DNA of 11,162 bases from Burkholderiales bacterium. GTDB taxonomy: Bacteria; Pseudomonadota; Gammaproteobacteria; Burkholderiales; JACMKV01. The position numbers and the translations under genes were made by a program. Under the pieces are notes generated by a model, which saw only the letters and a program-made list of their open reading frames with translations, had not been told where the DNA came from and ran no database searches. Shown here in pieces: positions 1 through 6,601 of this stretch. Each line of letters begins with the position of its first letter. Positions within the stretch are counted from its first letter, which is position 1. The DNA is taken from assembly GCA_014379915.1 (NCBI GenBank), contig JACMKV010000385.1:1-11162 (forward strand), written 5' to 3'.

Positions 1-870
1 CGCGAGCCGCGCAAGGACGTGAATCCGGACGAAGCGGTCGCGGTCGGCGCGGCGATCCAGGGCGGCGTGCTGCGCGGCGACGTCAAGGACGTACTGCTGC
101 TCGACGTAACGCCGCTGTCGCTCGGCATCGAAACGCTGGGCGGCGTCATGACCAAGCTGATCAACAAGAACACGACAATTCCGACCAAGGCGAACCAGAC
201 GTTCTCGACGGCCGAGGACAGCCAGACGGCGGTCACGATCCACGTGTTGCAGGGCGAGCGCGAAATCGCCAGCGGCAACAAGAGTCTCGGCCAGTTCAAC
301 CTGACCGATATCCCGGCCGCGCCGCGCGGATTGCCGCAAATCGAAGTCACGTTCGACATCGATGCTAATGGCATATTGCACGTTTCGGCGAAGGACAAGG
401 CGACCAACAAGGAAAACAAGATCACGATCAAGGCCAACTCGGGCCTGAAGGAAGATGAAATTCAGCGCATGGTCAAGGACGCCGAAGCCAACGCCGAGGA
501 AGACCGCAAGGCGCTAGAGCTGGTGATTGCGCGCAATAGCTGCGATGCGATGGTGCATTCGGTTCGCAAATCGCTGAAAGAGCACGGTGACAAGAGTTCG
601 GCCGACGACAAGGCTAAAATCGAGAAAGCGCTGAAGGAAGCCGAAGAAGCATTAAAGGGCAACGACAAGGATGCGATCGAATCCAAAACCGAAGCATTGG
701 CCGCCGCTTCGCATAAACTTGCCGAGCAGATTTACGCCCAGCAACAGCAGCCGCAACAGGACGCGCCGCAGGAAAGCGGCGCCGAACAGAGTGCCGGCTC
801 AGGCAAGAAACACGATGACGGGGATGTCGTTGACGCCGAATTCGAGGAAGTGAAAGAGAAAAAAGCCTAA
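1..870 (+). CDS. dnaK: Molecular chaperone DnaK (Hsp70), C-terminal part
   Basis: The gene is cut by the window start; the frame is open from base 1 and ends in TAA at 868-870, leaving 289 residues. What remains is the end of the ATPase domain (NPDEAVAVGAAIQGG), the inter-domain linker (VLLLDVTPLSLGIET), the beta-sandwich substrate-binding domain, the helical lid from about residue 150, and a Gln-rich disordered tail ending DVVDAEFEEVKEKKA, which fits the conserved acidic C-terminal motif of proteobacterial DnaK. DnaK binds exposed hydrophobic stretches of unfolded cytoplasmic proteins under an ATP cycle driven by DnaJ and reset by GrpE. The co-chaperone gene dnaJ follows 107 bases downstream on the same strand, the usual order. 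No truncation or frameshift is visible in the part present. The identification is certain; the heat-shock promoter would lie outside the window. Confidence 0.98.
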   Translation, partial: REPRKDVNPDEAVAVGAAIQGGVLRGDVKDVLLLDVTPLSLGIETLGGVMTKLINKNTTIPTKANQTFSTAEDSQTAVTIHVLQGEREIASGNKSLGQFNLTDIPAAPRGLPQIEVTFDIDANGILHVSAKDKATNKENKITIKANSGLKEDEIQRMVKDAEANAEEDRKALELVIARNSCDAMVHSVRKSLKEHGDKSSADDKAKIEKALKEAEEALKGNDKDAIESKTEALAAASHKLAEQIYAQQQQPQQDAPQESGAEQSAGSGKKHDDGDVVDAEFEEVKEKKA

Positions 871-908
871 GGCGGCGACCTTGCGTTAAGGCGGCGACCT
901 CGCTTTAA
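871..908. repeat. Two-copy 19-bp tandem repeat behind dnaK
   Basis: Two head-to-tail copies of GGCGGCGACCTtGCgTTAA lie directly after the dnaK stop codon (871-889 and 890-908) and differ at two positions. Each copy ends in TTAA. This looks like a local slippage duplication; no function is evident. Confidence 0.7.
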
Positions 909-909
909 C

Positions 910-952
910 TGGCCGGATCAGGGAAGCGGCGTTGCCGTAACCGATCCGGCCA
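910..952 (+). promoter_or_regulatory. Nested stem-loop in the dnaK-dnaJ gap
   Basis: The arms TGGCCGGATC (910-919) and GATCCGGCCA (943-952) are a perfect 10-bp inverted repeat. Inside the 23-nt loop a second small hairpin, CGGC-GTT-GCCG, fits at 927-937. No T-run follows, so it is not a standard intrinsic terminator. Its place between dnaK and dnaJ would suit an mRNA processing or stability element, or a partial attenuator that makes DnaJ scarcer than DnaK. That role is inference; the pairing is seen directly. Confidence 0.6.
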
Positions 953-977
953 CTTGCGTTTGGGACAAACACTCTAC

Positions 978-2084
978 ATGGCGAAGAAAGACTACTACGA
1001 AGTGCTAGGCGTGACCCGCGAGGCATCGGACGACGAGCTGAAAAAGGCCTACCGCAAGCTCGCAATGAAGCATCATCCGGACCGCAATCCGGACAACCCG
1101 AAGTCTGAAGCGCAATTCAAGGAAGCCAAGGAAGCTTACGAAGTTTTGACCGAACCGTCCAAGCGTCAGGCCTACGACCAATACGGCCACGCCGGCGTCG
1201 ACGCAAACGCGGCGCAAGGCTTCAGCGGCGGCTTTGCCGATGCCTTCGGCGACATCTTCGGCGACATCTTCGGCGGGGCGCGCGGCGGCCGATCGAACTC
1301 TTACCGCGGCGCCGATCTGCGCTACAACCTCGAAGTCTCGCTTGAAGAAGCTGCGCGCGGCACCGAAACCAAAATTCGTGTGCCGACCCTGGAAGAATGC
1401 GCGACCTGCAAGGGTTCGGGGGCCAAGCCGGGTACCAATGCGGTCAGCTGCCCTACATGCGGCGGCAACGGCCAGGTGCGGATGCAGCAGGGGTTCTTTT
1501 CGATTCAGCAAAGCTGTCCGAAATGCCATGGCACCGGCAAGTTCGTATCGACTCCGTGTTCGACCTGCAGTGGCGCGGGCCGGGTCAAAAAGCAGAAGAC
1601 CCTGTCGGTCAAGATTCCGGCCGGGGTTGACGAAGGCGACCGCATTCGTTTGTCCGGGGAAGGTGAAGCCGGTTCGCATTCGGGCCCGGCGGGCGATCTG
1701 TACGTCGTCATTCATATTCGCCCGCATCCGGTTTTCACACGCGAGCACAACGATCTGCACTGCGAAATGCCGATCAGTTTTTCAGCGGCGGCGCTGGGCG
1801 GCGAAATCGAAATACCGACACTGGACGGCTATGCCAAAATCAAGATTCCCGCAGAGACGCAAAGCGGCAAGGTGTTCAGGCTGCGCAGCAAGGGAATCAA
1901 GGGCGTGCGCAGCAACACGCCGGGCGATCTGTTATGCCACCTGGTTGTCGAAACACCGGTCAACCTGACCGCGCGTCAGCGCGAGTTGCTGCAGGAGCTG
2001 GAGACATTGAATCAGAAAGACGCTTCGCACAATCCGCGCGCGAAGTCGTGGATGGACAAGGTAAAGGAATTTTTTGCAGAGTAG
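978..2084 (+). CDS. dnaJ: Chaperone protein DnaJ (Hsp40)
   Basis: This is a complete type I DnaJ of 368 residues (E. coli 376). The J domain fills about residues 5-70, with the HPD motif at 33-35 exactly as in E. coli. A Gly/Phe-rich region follows at about 79-104 and includes a small repeat, FGDIFGDIFGG. Four CxxCxGxG zinc motifs begin at C141, C158, C180 and C194, and the C-terminal substrate-binding and dimerisation domains close the protein. DnaJ delivers unfolded clients to DnaK and stimulates its ATPase in the cytoplasm. An upstream in-frame TTG at 954 exists, but the ATG at 978 gives the canonical MAKKDYYEVLG start and correct HPD numbering, so I chose it. The ribosome binding site is weak (a GGGA at 962-965, 12 nt before the ATG), so translation may depend on the dnaK mRNA. 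An intrinsic terminator follows. Confidence 0.98.
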   Translation: MAKKDYYEVLGVTREASDDELKKAYRKLAMKHHPDRNPDNPKSEAQFKEAKEAYEVLTEPSKRQAYDQYGHAGVDANAAQGFSGGFADAFGDIFGDIFGGARGGRSNSYRGADLRYNLEVSLEEAARGTETKIRVPTLEECATCKGSGAKPGTNAVSCPTCGGNGQVRMQQGFFSIQQSCPKCHGTGKFVSTPCSTCSGAGRVKKQKTLSVKIPAGVDEGDRIRLSGEGEAGSHSGPAGDLYVVIHIRPHPVFTREHNDLHCEMPISFSAAALGGEIEIPTLDGYAKIKIPAETQSGKVFRLRSKGIKGVRSNTPGDLLCHLVVETPVNLTARQRELLQELETLNQKDASHNPRAKSWMDKVKEFFAE

Positions 2085-2103
2085 TAAACGAGTATGACGT
2101 GAG

Positions 2104-2136
2104 AAAAAGGGCGAGTAACACTCGCCTTTTTTATTT
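2104..2136 (+). terminator. Intrinsic terminator of dnaK-dnaJ
   Basis: GGCGAGT (2110-2116), loop AAC and ACTCGCC (2120-2126) form a perfect 7-bp stem, extended by A-T pairs, followed by TTTTTTATTT. It lies 20 bases after the dnaJ stop. The A-run on the left side means the reverse strand also resembles a terminator, so it may work in both directions. Confidence 0.9.
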
Positions 2137-2249
2137 CTCGGCCAACCACAAGCCCAAGCGCGGCGGGAAAAGCGCCGTAAGATTATGCGGCGGCGCCTGC
2201 AGAAGTAAAAGTTGGACGCATGCAGTTCTCCCGCGCTACTGCGTTTTCC

Positions 2250-2273
2250 CGCCCCTCCTCTTGAGGAGGGGCG
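2250..2273. repeat. GC-rich palindrome, REP-like
   Basis: CGCCCCTCCTC (2250-2260), TT, GAGGAGGGGCG (2263-2273) is a perfect 11-bp inverted repeat with almost no loop. No T-run follows on either strand, which argues against a terminator. The flanking CTCGCAGTGACGGGGTGGTTGG resembles the surroundings of dispersed palindromic repeats in other proteobacterial genomes; that resemblance is from memory and only one copy is in this window. Confidence 0.6.
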
Positions 2274-2303
2274 GCTCGCAGTGACGGGGTGGTTGGTCCT
2301 TGG

Positions 2304-2328
2304 AAAAAAGGGGTAAGCAAATTACCCC
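2304..2328 (-). terminator. Probable intrinsic terminator of cysS
   Basis: Read on the minus strand, GGGGTAA (2328-2322), loop TTTGC and TTACCCC (2316-2310) form a 7-bp stem followed directly by six Ts (2309-2304). It lies about 145 bases past the cysS stop codon, further than usual, but it is the only stem with a T-run in the proper orientation before the dnaJ terminator. Confidence 0.6.
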
Positions 2329-2472
2329 CGCGCTTCGCGTCGGCCCGTCCTTGAAAGCAGGGGAGGGCACACCTATCCGGTGGTGTCATTCCGCTGAAAC
2401 CGTAACCTGTCGCTGATGCTACACTCGCGAATCCGGTGCGAAAATGGTGTCGTGTCGAGAAGCGTGATCGGG

Positions 2473-3885
2473 CTAGGCGCGGCGCCAGATGGTACCTTCC
2501 GCCGTATCTTCCAGCACGATGCCGGCATCTTGCAGCTCATCGCGAATGCGATCCGATTCGGTAAAGTTCTTCGCCTTGCGCGCCGCGCTACGCGCGGCGA
2601 TCCGCTGATCGATTATCTGCTCAGAAAATTCTGTTGCAATGCCGGAATCGTTAGGCGCAAGGCCCGCGTTTTGCTGTATGGCCGGCTCTGCCTTGAAGTA
2701 CGCTTCTGGTTCGCGCTTCAACAAACCCAAGGTCGCAGCGAGCGACTTCAACAGGCACGCATTCGGCGCCGATCTTGTCTTGTTCACTTCACTGGCGAGT
2801 TCGAACAGGACGGCAACTGCTTCCGGCGTGTTGAAGTCATCGTCCATAGCCCTCCAAAAACGTGCAGCCGTCGATTCGCTCCAATCTACGGTGCCGGCAA
2901 CGGCATCAATGCCGCGCAGCGCAGTGTATAGCCGCGTCAGTGCCTGTTTTGCATCGTCGAGATGCTGGTCCGAATAATTCAACGGGCTGCGGTAGTGCGC
3001 GCGCAGGATAAAAAAGCGCACGACTTCAGCGTCATATTTTTTCAGGATTTCACGCACAGTGAAAAAGTTACCGAGCGACTTCGACATCTTTTCGTTGTCG
3101 ACGCGCACGAAGCCGTTGTGCATCCAGTAATTGACGAACGCATGGCCGTGCGCGCCTTCCGACTGCGCGATCTCGTTTTCGTGATGCGGAAACTGCAAAT
3201 CCTGGCCGCCTCCATGAACATCGAAGTGCGCGCCGAGCAGGTGCTCGCTCATGGCCGAGCACTCGATATGCCAGCCTGGACGGCCCCTGCCCCACGGCGC
3301 GTCCCAGGCCGGTTCGCCGGGCTTGGCCGCCTTCCAAAGCACGAAGTCGAGCGCGTCGCGTTTGGCCAAATCGACTTCAACGCGCTCGCCGGCGCGCAGC
3401 TCGGCGAGCGATTTGCCCGATAATTTGCCGTAGCCGGGAAATTGACGGACAGCGTAATACACGTCGCCATTCGCCGCCGCGTAGGCGATGCGTTTATCGA
3501 TCAGCACCTTTATGATGTCGACCATTTCCGGGATGTGGTCAGTGGCGCGCGGTTCGAATGACGGTTCGGCAATGCCGAGCAGCGCGGCATCTTCATGCAT
3601 CGCGGCGATGAAGCGCCCAGTCAGCGCGCCGATGCTTTCGTTGTTTTCGGCTGCGCGCTTGATGATTTTGTCATCGATGTCGGTAATGTTGCGGACGTAA
3701 GTGACGTCAAAGCCGCTAGTGGCAAGCCAGCTCTTTACCATGTCGAAAACCACCATTACGCGCGCGTGTCCAAGGTGGCAGTAGTCGTAGACCGTCATCC
3801 CGCAAACGTACATCCTGACTTTGCCGGGCGTGATCGGGACGAAGTGCTGTTTGTCGCGCGCCAGCGTGTTATAAATGTTCAGCAT
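2473..3885 (-). CDS. cysS: Cysteinyl-tRNA synthetase
   Basis: CysRS charges tRNA(Cys) with cysteine in the cytoplasm. The protein has 470 residues (E. coli 461). Starting at the ATG at 3885 (MLNIYNTL), the zinc ligands fall at C28, C209, H234 and E238 and KMSKS at 266-270, the positions known from the E. coli enzyme; the class I HIGH signature is HLGH at 37-40. An in-frame TTG at 3909 would add eight residues, but this numbering supports the ATG. The catalytic Rossmann domain is followed by the helical anticodon-binding region to the C-terminus, and no damage is visible. The gene stands alone on the minus strand, divergent from the TPR-cyclophilin-lpxH run and convergent with dnaJ. A minus-strand TATAAT at 4000-3995 is a candidate promoter, which would leave a leader of about 100 nt. 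No strong ribosome binding site is visible before the ATG. Confidence 0.98.
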   Translation of the reverse strand: MLNIYNTLARDKQHFVPITPGKVRMYVCGMTVYDYCHLGHARVMVVFDMVKSWLATSGFDVTYVRNITDIDDKIIKRAAENNESIGALTGRFIAAMHEDAALLGIAEPSFEPRATDHIPEMVDIIKVLIDKRIAYAAANGDVYYAVRQFPGYGKLSGKSLAELRAGERVEVDLAKRDALDFVLWKAAKPGEPAWDAPWGRGRPGWHIECSAMSEHLLGAHFDVHGGGQDLQFPHHENEIAQSEGAHGHAFVNYWMHNGFVRVDNEKMSKSLGNFFTVREILKKYDAEVVRFFILRAHYRSPLNYSDQHLDDAKQALTRLYTALRGIDAVAGTVDWSESTAARFWRAMDDDFNTPEAVAVLFELASEVNKTRSAPNACLLKSLAATLGLLKREPEAYFKAEPAIQQNAGLAPNDSGIATEFSEQIIDQRIAARSAARKAKNFTESDRIRDELQDAGIVLEDTAEGTIWRRA

Positions 3886-3921
3886 GGGTATCGAACGGCG
3901 CGCAGCCAAGCGCTGCCAGAC

Positions 3922-3950
3922 TGGGAAGCGGCCGCGCTTGTTGGTAGAAT
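3922..3950 (+). promoter_or_regulatory. Candidate promoter of the TPR-ppiA-ppiB-lpxH run
   Basis: An extended -10 element, TGGTAGAAT, lies at 3942-3950 (TAGAAT matches five of six consensus bases), with a weak TGGGAA at 3922-3927 at 17-bp spacing. It would start transcription near 3957, about 48 nt before the TPR gene. A 12-bp palindrome, CTCGCGCGCGAG (3955-3966), sits on the predicted start site and could be an operator; that part is speculation. Confidence 0.4.
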
Positions 3951-3994
3951 CGGGCTCGCGCGCGAGTGGTAAGCAAGTGGATAAGTGCCCGAAA

Positions 3995-4000
3995 ATTATA
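3995..4000 (-). promoter_or_regulatory. Candidate -10 element for cysS
   Basis: A perfect TATAAT occurs on the minus strand, facing cysS. The hexamer 17 bases upstream is a poor -35, and that position lies inside the start of the divergent TPR gene. On the plus strand the same bases read TTATAG only a few bases before the TPR ATG, so a leaderless transcript in that direction is also possible. Confidence 0.35.
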
Positions 4001-4004
4001 GCAT

Positions 4005-4550
4005 ATGACCTCGACTTTTCTGACCTCTCGTATCGCTCTCGTTATCCTGTCAGCGGTATTGTGTCTGCCGGCGGCGGCGGACGAAGTCGACGACAGCGCC
4101 CACCTTTTACAGCAAGGTAAATTGCCCGAGGCGCTCGCACAAATCGAACGTTATTTAACCGCTCATCCGAAAAATGCGCGAGCGCGCTTTCTGCAAGGCG
4201 TGGTTCTGACCGAGCAGCAAAAAAACGATGAGGCCATTGCAGTCTTCTCCGCGCTGATCGAAGACTATCCAGAGCTCCCGGAACCCCATAACAATCTCGC
4301 TGTCCTGTATGCGTCGCGCGGCGAATATGACAAGGCGCGTGACGCGCTCGAACGAGCGATAGAAAATCAGCCGAGCTACGCAATCGCTCACGAGAATCTC
4401 GGCGATGTTTACGCGAAAATGGCGGCGCGTTCTTATGCCCGGGCGCTCGATTTGGCAGACAAAAACCGGGCGCTTGCAAACAAACTCGAGATGCTGCGGG
4501 GTTTGTTGCCGGAACCCGGACGCCCCGCTGCAACCACTTTGGAAAGGTGA
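4005..4550 (+). CDS. Exported tetratricopeptide-repeat protein
   Basis: This 181-residue protein has a signal peptide: one Arg at residue 9, a hydrophobic core IALVILSAVLCLP, and an AAA signal-peptidase I site before D26. C20 is preceded by VL, which does not fit a lipobox, so I expect a soluble periplasmic protein. Three to four degenerate TPR units run from about residue 30 to 155, with typical positions in GVVLTEQQKNDEAIAVFSALIEDYP and NLAVLYASRGEYDKARDALERAIENQP. TPRs mediate protein-protein contacts; the partner is unknown. A stop codon just upstream makes the ATG at 4005 the first possible start, and no Shine-Dalgarno precedes it. The stop lies three bases before ppiA, so the two are surely co-transcribed and probably translationally coupled, which points to a role near envelope protein folding. 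The specific function is not known to me. Confidence 0.88.
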   Translation: MTSTFLTSRIALVILSAVLCLPAAADEVDDSAHLLQQGKLPEALAQIERYLTAHPKNARARFLQGVVLTEQQKNDEAIAVFSALIEDYPELPEPHNNLAVLYASRGEYDKARDALERAIENQPSYAIAHENLGDVYAKMAARSYARALDLADKNRALANKLEMLRGLLPEPGRPAATTLER

Positions 4551-4553
4551 ACC

Positions 4554-5129
4554 ATGATCGTAAGTATTCTTCGCTTTCTCGTTATTTTTATATTCATGAC
4601 AGGCGTCGCTCAGGCCGCCAATCCGCAGGTAACAATCGAGACGACCCAGGGCGACTTCACTGTCGAACTGTATCCGGAAAAGGCGCCGAAGACGGTAGAG
4701 AATTTTTTGCAATACGTGCGCGACGGGTTTTACAAAGACACTATTTTCCACCGCGTGATCAATGGCTTCATGATTCAGGGCGGCGGCATCAGCAAGGAAT
4801 TGAAAGAGAAAAAGACCCGTGCGAAGATCAATAGCGAAGCGAATAACGGCCTGAAAAACCAGCTCGGCACGATAGCGATGGCGCGGACCGCGGACCCCGA
4901 TTCGGCAACCGCGCAGTTCTTTATCAATCTCAACGACAACCGCTTCCTGGATTTCAAAGGGTTGACGCCCAATGAATACGGCTACACCGTGTTCGGCAAG
5001 GTCATCGATGGCCTCGATATGGTCGTCAGAATTGGCGCGCAACCGACCGGCGCCAATGCGATGTTTTCGAGCGATGCTCCGAAAGAGGCGGTCGTCATCC
5101 AAAAAATCTCGGTGATTGAATCGAAGTAA
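4554..5129 (+). CDS. ppiA: Peptidyl-prolyl cis-trans isomerase, cyclophilin type, exported
   Basis: Cyclophilins catalyse cis-trans isomerisation of X-Pro bonds during protein folding. The 191-residue product starts with a signal peptide (MIVSILRFLVIFIFMTGVAQA, likely cut after residue 21), so the mature enzyme of about 170 residues should act in the periplasm. The cyclophilin core is complete: FHRVINGFMIQGGG supplies the catalytic Arg and the Phe/Met/Gln of the active site, MARTADPDSATAQFFINL the other wall, and YTVFGKVIDG the distal loop. It begins three bases after the TPR gene, and the end of that gene (GGAAAGGTGAACC) supplies its ribosome binding site. It is closely similar to the next gene, from which it differs mainly by the signal peptide and a longer C-terminal loop. 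The family is certain; the symbol ppiA is assigned from the export signal and neighbour. Confidence 0.93.
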   Translation: MIVSILRFLVIFIFMTGVAQAANPQVTIETTQGDFTVELYPEKAPKTVENFLQYVRDGFYKDTIFHRVINGFMIQGGGISKELKEKKTRAKINSEANNGLKNQLGTIAMARTADPDSATAQFFINLNDNRFLDFKGLTPNEYGYTVFGKVIDGLDMVVRIGAQPTGANAMFSSDAPKEAVVIQKISVIESK

Positions 5130-5164
5130 CGGGTTCGCCCAAACCGAAATAAGAAGGAAAAAGC

Positions 5165-5656
5165 ATGGTTAAACTTCACACCAGCCTCGGCACCATCACC
5201 CTTGGGCTCAATGCCGAAAAAGCGCCTGCTACCGTCGAAAATTTTTTGCAATATGTGCGCGACGGCTTCTACGACGATACGGTGTTCCATCGCGTAATCG
5301 ACGGCTTCATGATTCAGGGCGGCGGGTTCGAAGCGGGGATGCGGCAAAAAAGCACGCGCGACGAAATAAAAAATGAAGCCGCCAACGGCTTGAAGAATGA
5401 CACTTACACCGTTGCCATGGCGCGCACGCCCGATCCCCATTCCGCAAGCAGCCAGTTCTTTATCAACGTGGCCAATAACAACTTCCTGAACTTCACTTCG
5501 GCGTCACAGCAAGGCTACGGCTATTGCGTGTTCGGAAAAGTGATTGAAGGTCAAGACGTCGTCGACAAGATCAGGAAAGTCAAAACAGCGAGCCGCGGCG
5601 GCCATCAGGACGTGCCGCAGCAGGACGTGATCATCGAACGCGCGGAGGAATGCTGA
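5165..5656 (+). CDS. ppiB: Peptidyl-prolyl cis-trans isomerase B, cytoplasmic cyclophilin
   Basis: The 163-residue protein has no signal peptide and matches E. coli PpiB (164 residues) along its full length. Visible shared segments include TVENFLQYVRDGFY, FHRVIDGFMIQGGGFE, IKNEAANGLKN, PHSASSQFFINV, LQ-like GYGYCVFGKV and HQDVPQQDVIIE. It should accelerate prolyl isomerisation in the cytoplasm. A good ribosome binding site, AAGGAA, sits six to seven bases before the ATG, and the gap to ppiA is 35 bases, so the two form one transcription unit. The DNA of ppiA and ppiB is still strikingly alike around the active site (compare 4691-4790 with 5231-5330), which fits an old tandem duplication or ongoing gene conversion. 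Confidence 0.96.
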   Translation: MVKLHTSLGTITLGLNAEKAPATVENFLQYVRDGFYDDTVFHRVIDGFMIQGGGFEAGMRQKSTRDEIKNEAANGLKNDTYTVAMARTPDPHSASSQFFINVANNNFLNFTSASQQGYGYCVFGKVIEGQDVVDKIRKVKTASRGGHQDVPQQDVIIERAEEC

Positions 5657-5687
5657 AGGCGTAGAAAGAGCCGGCTGGGCCTCGCGC

Positions 5688-6434
5688 GTGAAGCCGACGC
5701 TGTTCGTTTCCGACTTGCATCTGTGCGCGAGCCGGCCGCGCATCAATCGCATTTTCCTTGATTTTTTGAACGACACCGCAGCGCACGCGGATGCTCTGTA
5801 CGTGCTCGGCGACCTGTTCGAATACTGGGCCGGCGATGACGATCTGGCCGATCCATTCAATGCCGGTGTCATTGCGGCATTGCACAGCCTGAGCAAGCGC
5901 GGCGTTGCGCTGTATCTGATGCACGGCAATCGCGATTTCCTGATCGGCCGCCAATTCGCCGATGCCTGCGGCGCCACGCTCTTACCCGATCCGGTCATCG
6001 CCGGCATCGATGGCGTGCCGACTCTGCTTACCCACGGCGATCTCTTATGCACCGCCGATCGCGACTATCAAGATTTTCGCAGCAAGGTGCGCGACCCTGC
6101 CTGGCAGCACGCGTTTCTCGCGCGGCCGCTCGCCGAACGCAAAGCCGAAATCGCCAGACTGCGGGAACGCAGCACGCGCGAGAAAGGCGAGAAAGCGGAC
6201 GACATCATGGACGTTACGCCGTCCGCGGTCACAGCCCTGCTGCGTGAAACCGGTTATCCGCGCTTAATCCACGGCCACACGCACAGGCCGGCGCGCCACG
6301 TGCATGAGATCGATGGTCGGCGCTGCGAGCGCTGGGTGGTGAGAGATTGGTACGACAGCGGCGCTCACCTGCGTTGCGACGAAAACGGCTGCGTGGAAGT
6401 CCTGCTTGCCCAGCGTTACGGAACTTCTAATTAA
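5688..6434 (+). CDS. lpxH: UDP-2,3-diacylglucosamine pyrophosphatase LpxH
   Basis: LpxH cleaves UDP-2,3-diacylglucosamine to lipid X and UMP, the fourth step of lipid A synthesis, at the cytoplasmic face of the inner membrane. The 248-residue protein shows all metal-binding blocks of the calcineurin-like fold: SDLHL (D9, H11), GDLFEYW (D42), GNRDF (N81), THGD (H116) and HGHTH (H195, H197), as well as the family insertion ending DDIMDVTPSAV. I chose the GTG at 5688 because it places the first beta strand and D9/H11 one residue from the E. coli numbering; no convincing ribosome binding site lies close by, so coupling to ppiB, 31 bases upstream, is likely. It is the last gene of the run. The enzyme implies an outer membrane with lipopolysaccharide. 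No key residue is missing. Confidence 0.96.
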   Translation: MKPTLFVSDLHLCASRPRINRIFLDFLNDTAAHADALYVLGDLFEYWAGDDDLADPFNAGVIAALHSLSKRGVALYLMHGNRDFLIGRQFADACGATLLPDPVIAGIDGVPTLLTHGDLLCTADRDYQDFRSKVRDPAWQHAFLARPLAERKAEIARLRERSTREKGEKADDIMDVTPSAVTALLRETGYPRLIHGHTHRPARHVHEIDGRRCERWVVRDWYDSGAHLRCDENGCVEVLLAQRYGTSN

Positions 6435-6445
6435 ATGCTGTTCGC

Positions 6446-6560
6446 CCCTCGATTAGAGCATTCGAGGGCAGGCTCAGAGCCCGTCGAAGGGCAATCGCAC
6501 AACTCATTGATTACGTGAGGGTCCTCCATTTTATGGGGTTTGCTTCGACAGGCTCAGCAC
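6446..6560. repeat. Inverted dispersed-repeat pair in the lpxH / peroxiredoxin gap
   Basis: GAGCCCGTCGAAG (6477-6489) and CTTCGACAGGCTC (6543-6555) are inverted copies matching 12 of 13 bases. A nearby stem joins CCCTCGA (6446-6452) to TCGAGGG (6462-6468), and GGCT-CAG-AGCC folds at 6471-6481. The core TTCGACAGGCTCAG is, to my recollection, a common dispersed intergenic repeat in proteobacteria. It lies between two convergent genes, as such repeats often do. No T-rich terminator is visible in the 167-base gap, so these hairpins may limit read-through or protect 3' ends. Confidence 0.6.
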
Positions 6561-6601
6561 AGGCCAGCTCACCACGAGCGGGGGACTTGATCAGAGCCTC
6601 C

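Larger units (their letters stand above)
2137..2472. other. Gene-free gap between convergent dnaJ and cysS
   Basis: I see no credible gene in this gap: the open frames here are extensions of cysS shadows or low-complexity GC frames without a ribosome binding site. It does hold palindromes: one at 2250-2273, one at 2310-2328, the short CGCG-CTT-CGCG at 2329-2339 and a weak ACACC/GGTGT hairpin near 2368-2386. The concentration suggests a REP-like intergenic repeat cluster between two convergent transcription units. Confidence 0.6.

Noticed and set aside
1005..1760. 251-codon open frame antisense to dnaJ
   Set aside because: It lies wholly inside a clear dnaJ, is Ala/Arg/Val-rich as expected of a GC-rich shadow frame, and has no recognisable motif.
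2250..2273. Intrinsic terminator
   Set aside because: The stem is strong but no run of Ts follows on either strand, so a repeat element is the better reading.
3885..3909. Alternative TTG start for cysS eight codons upstream
   Set aside because: The ATG at 3885 gives zinc ligands and KMSKS at the family's usual residue numbers; no ribosome binding site favours the TTG.
4155..5102. 315-codon open frame antisense to the TPR gene and ppiA
   Set aside because: It crosses two well-supported genes on the other strand and shows no domain; length alone is weak evidence at this GC content.
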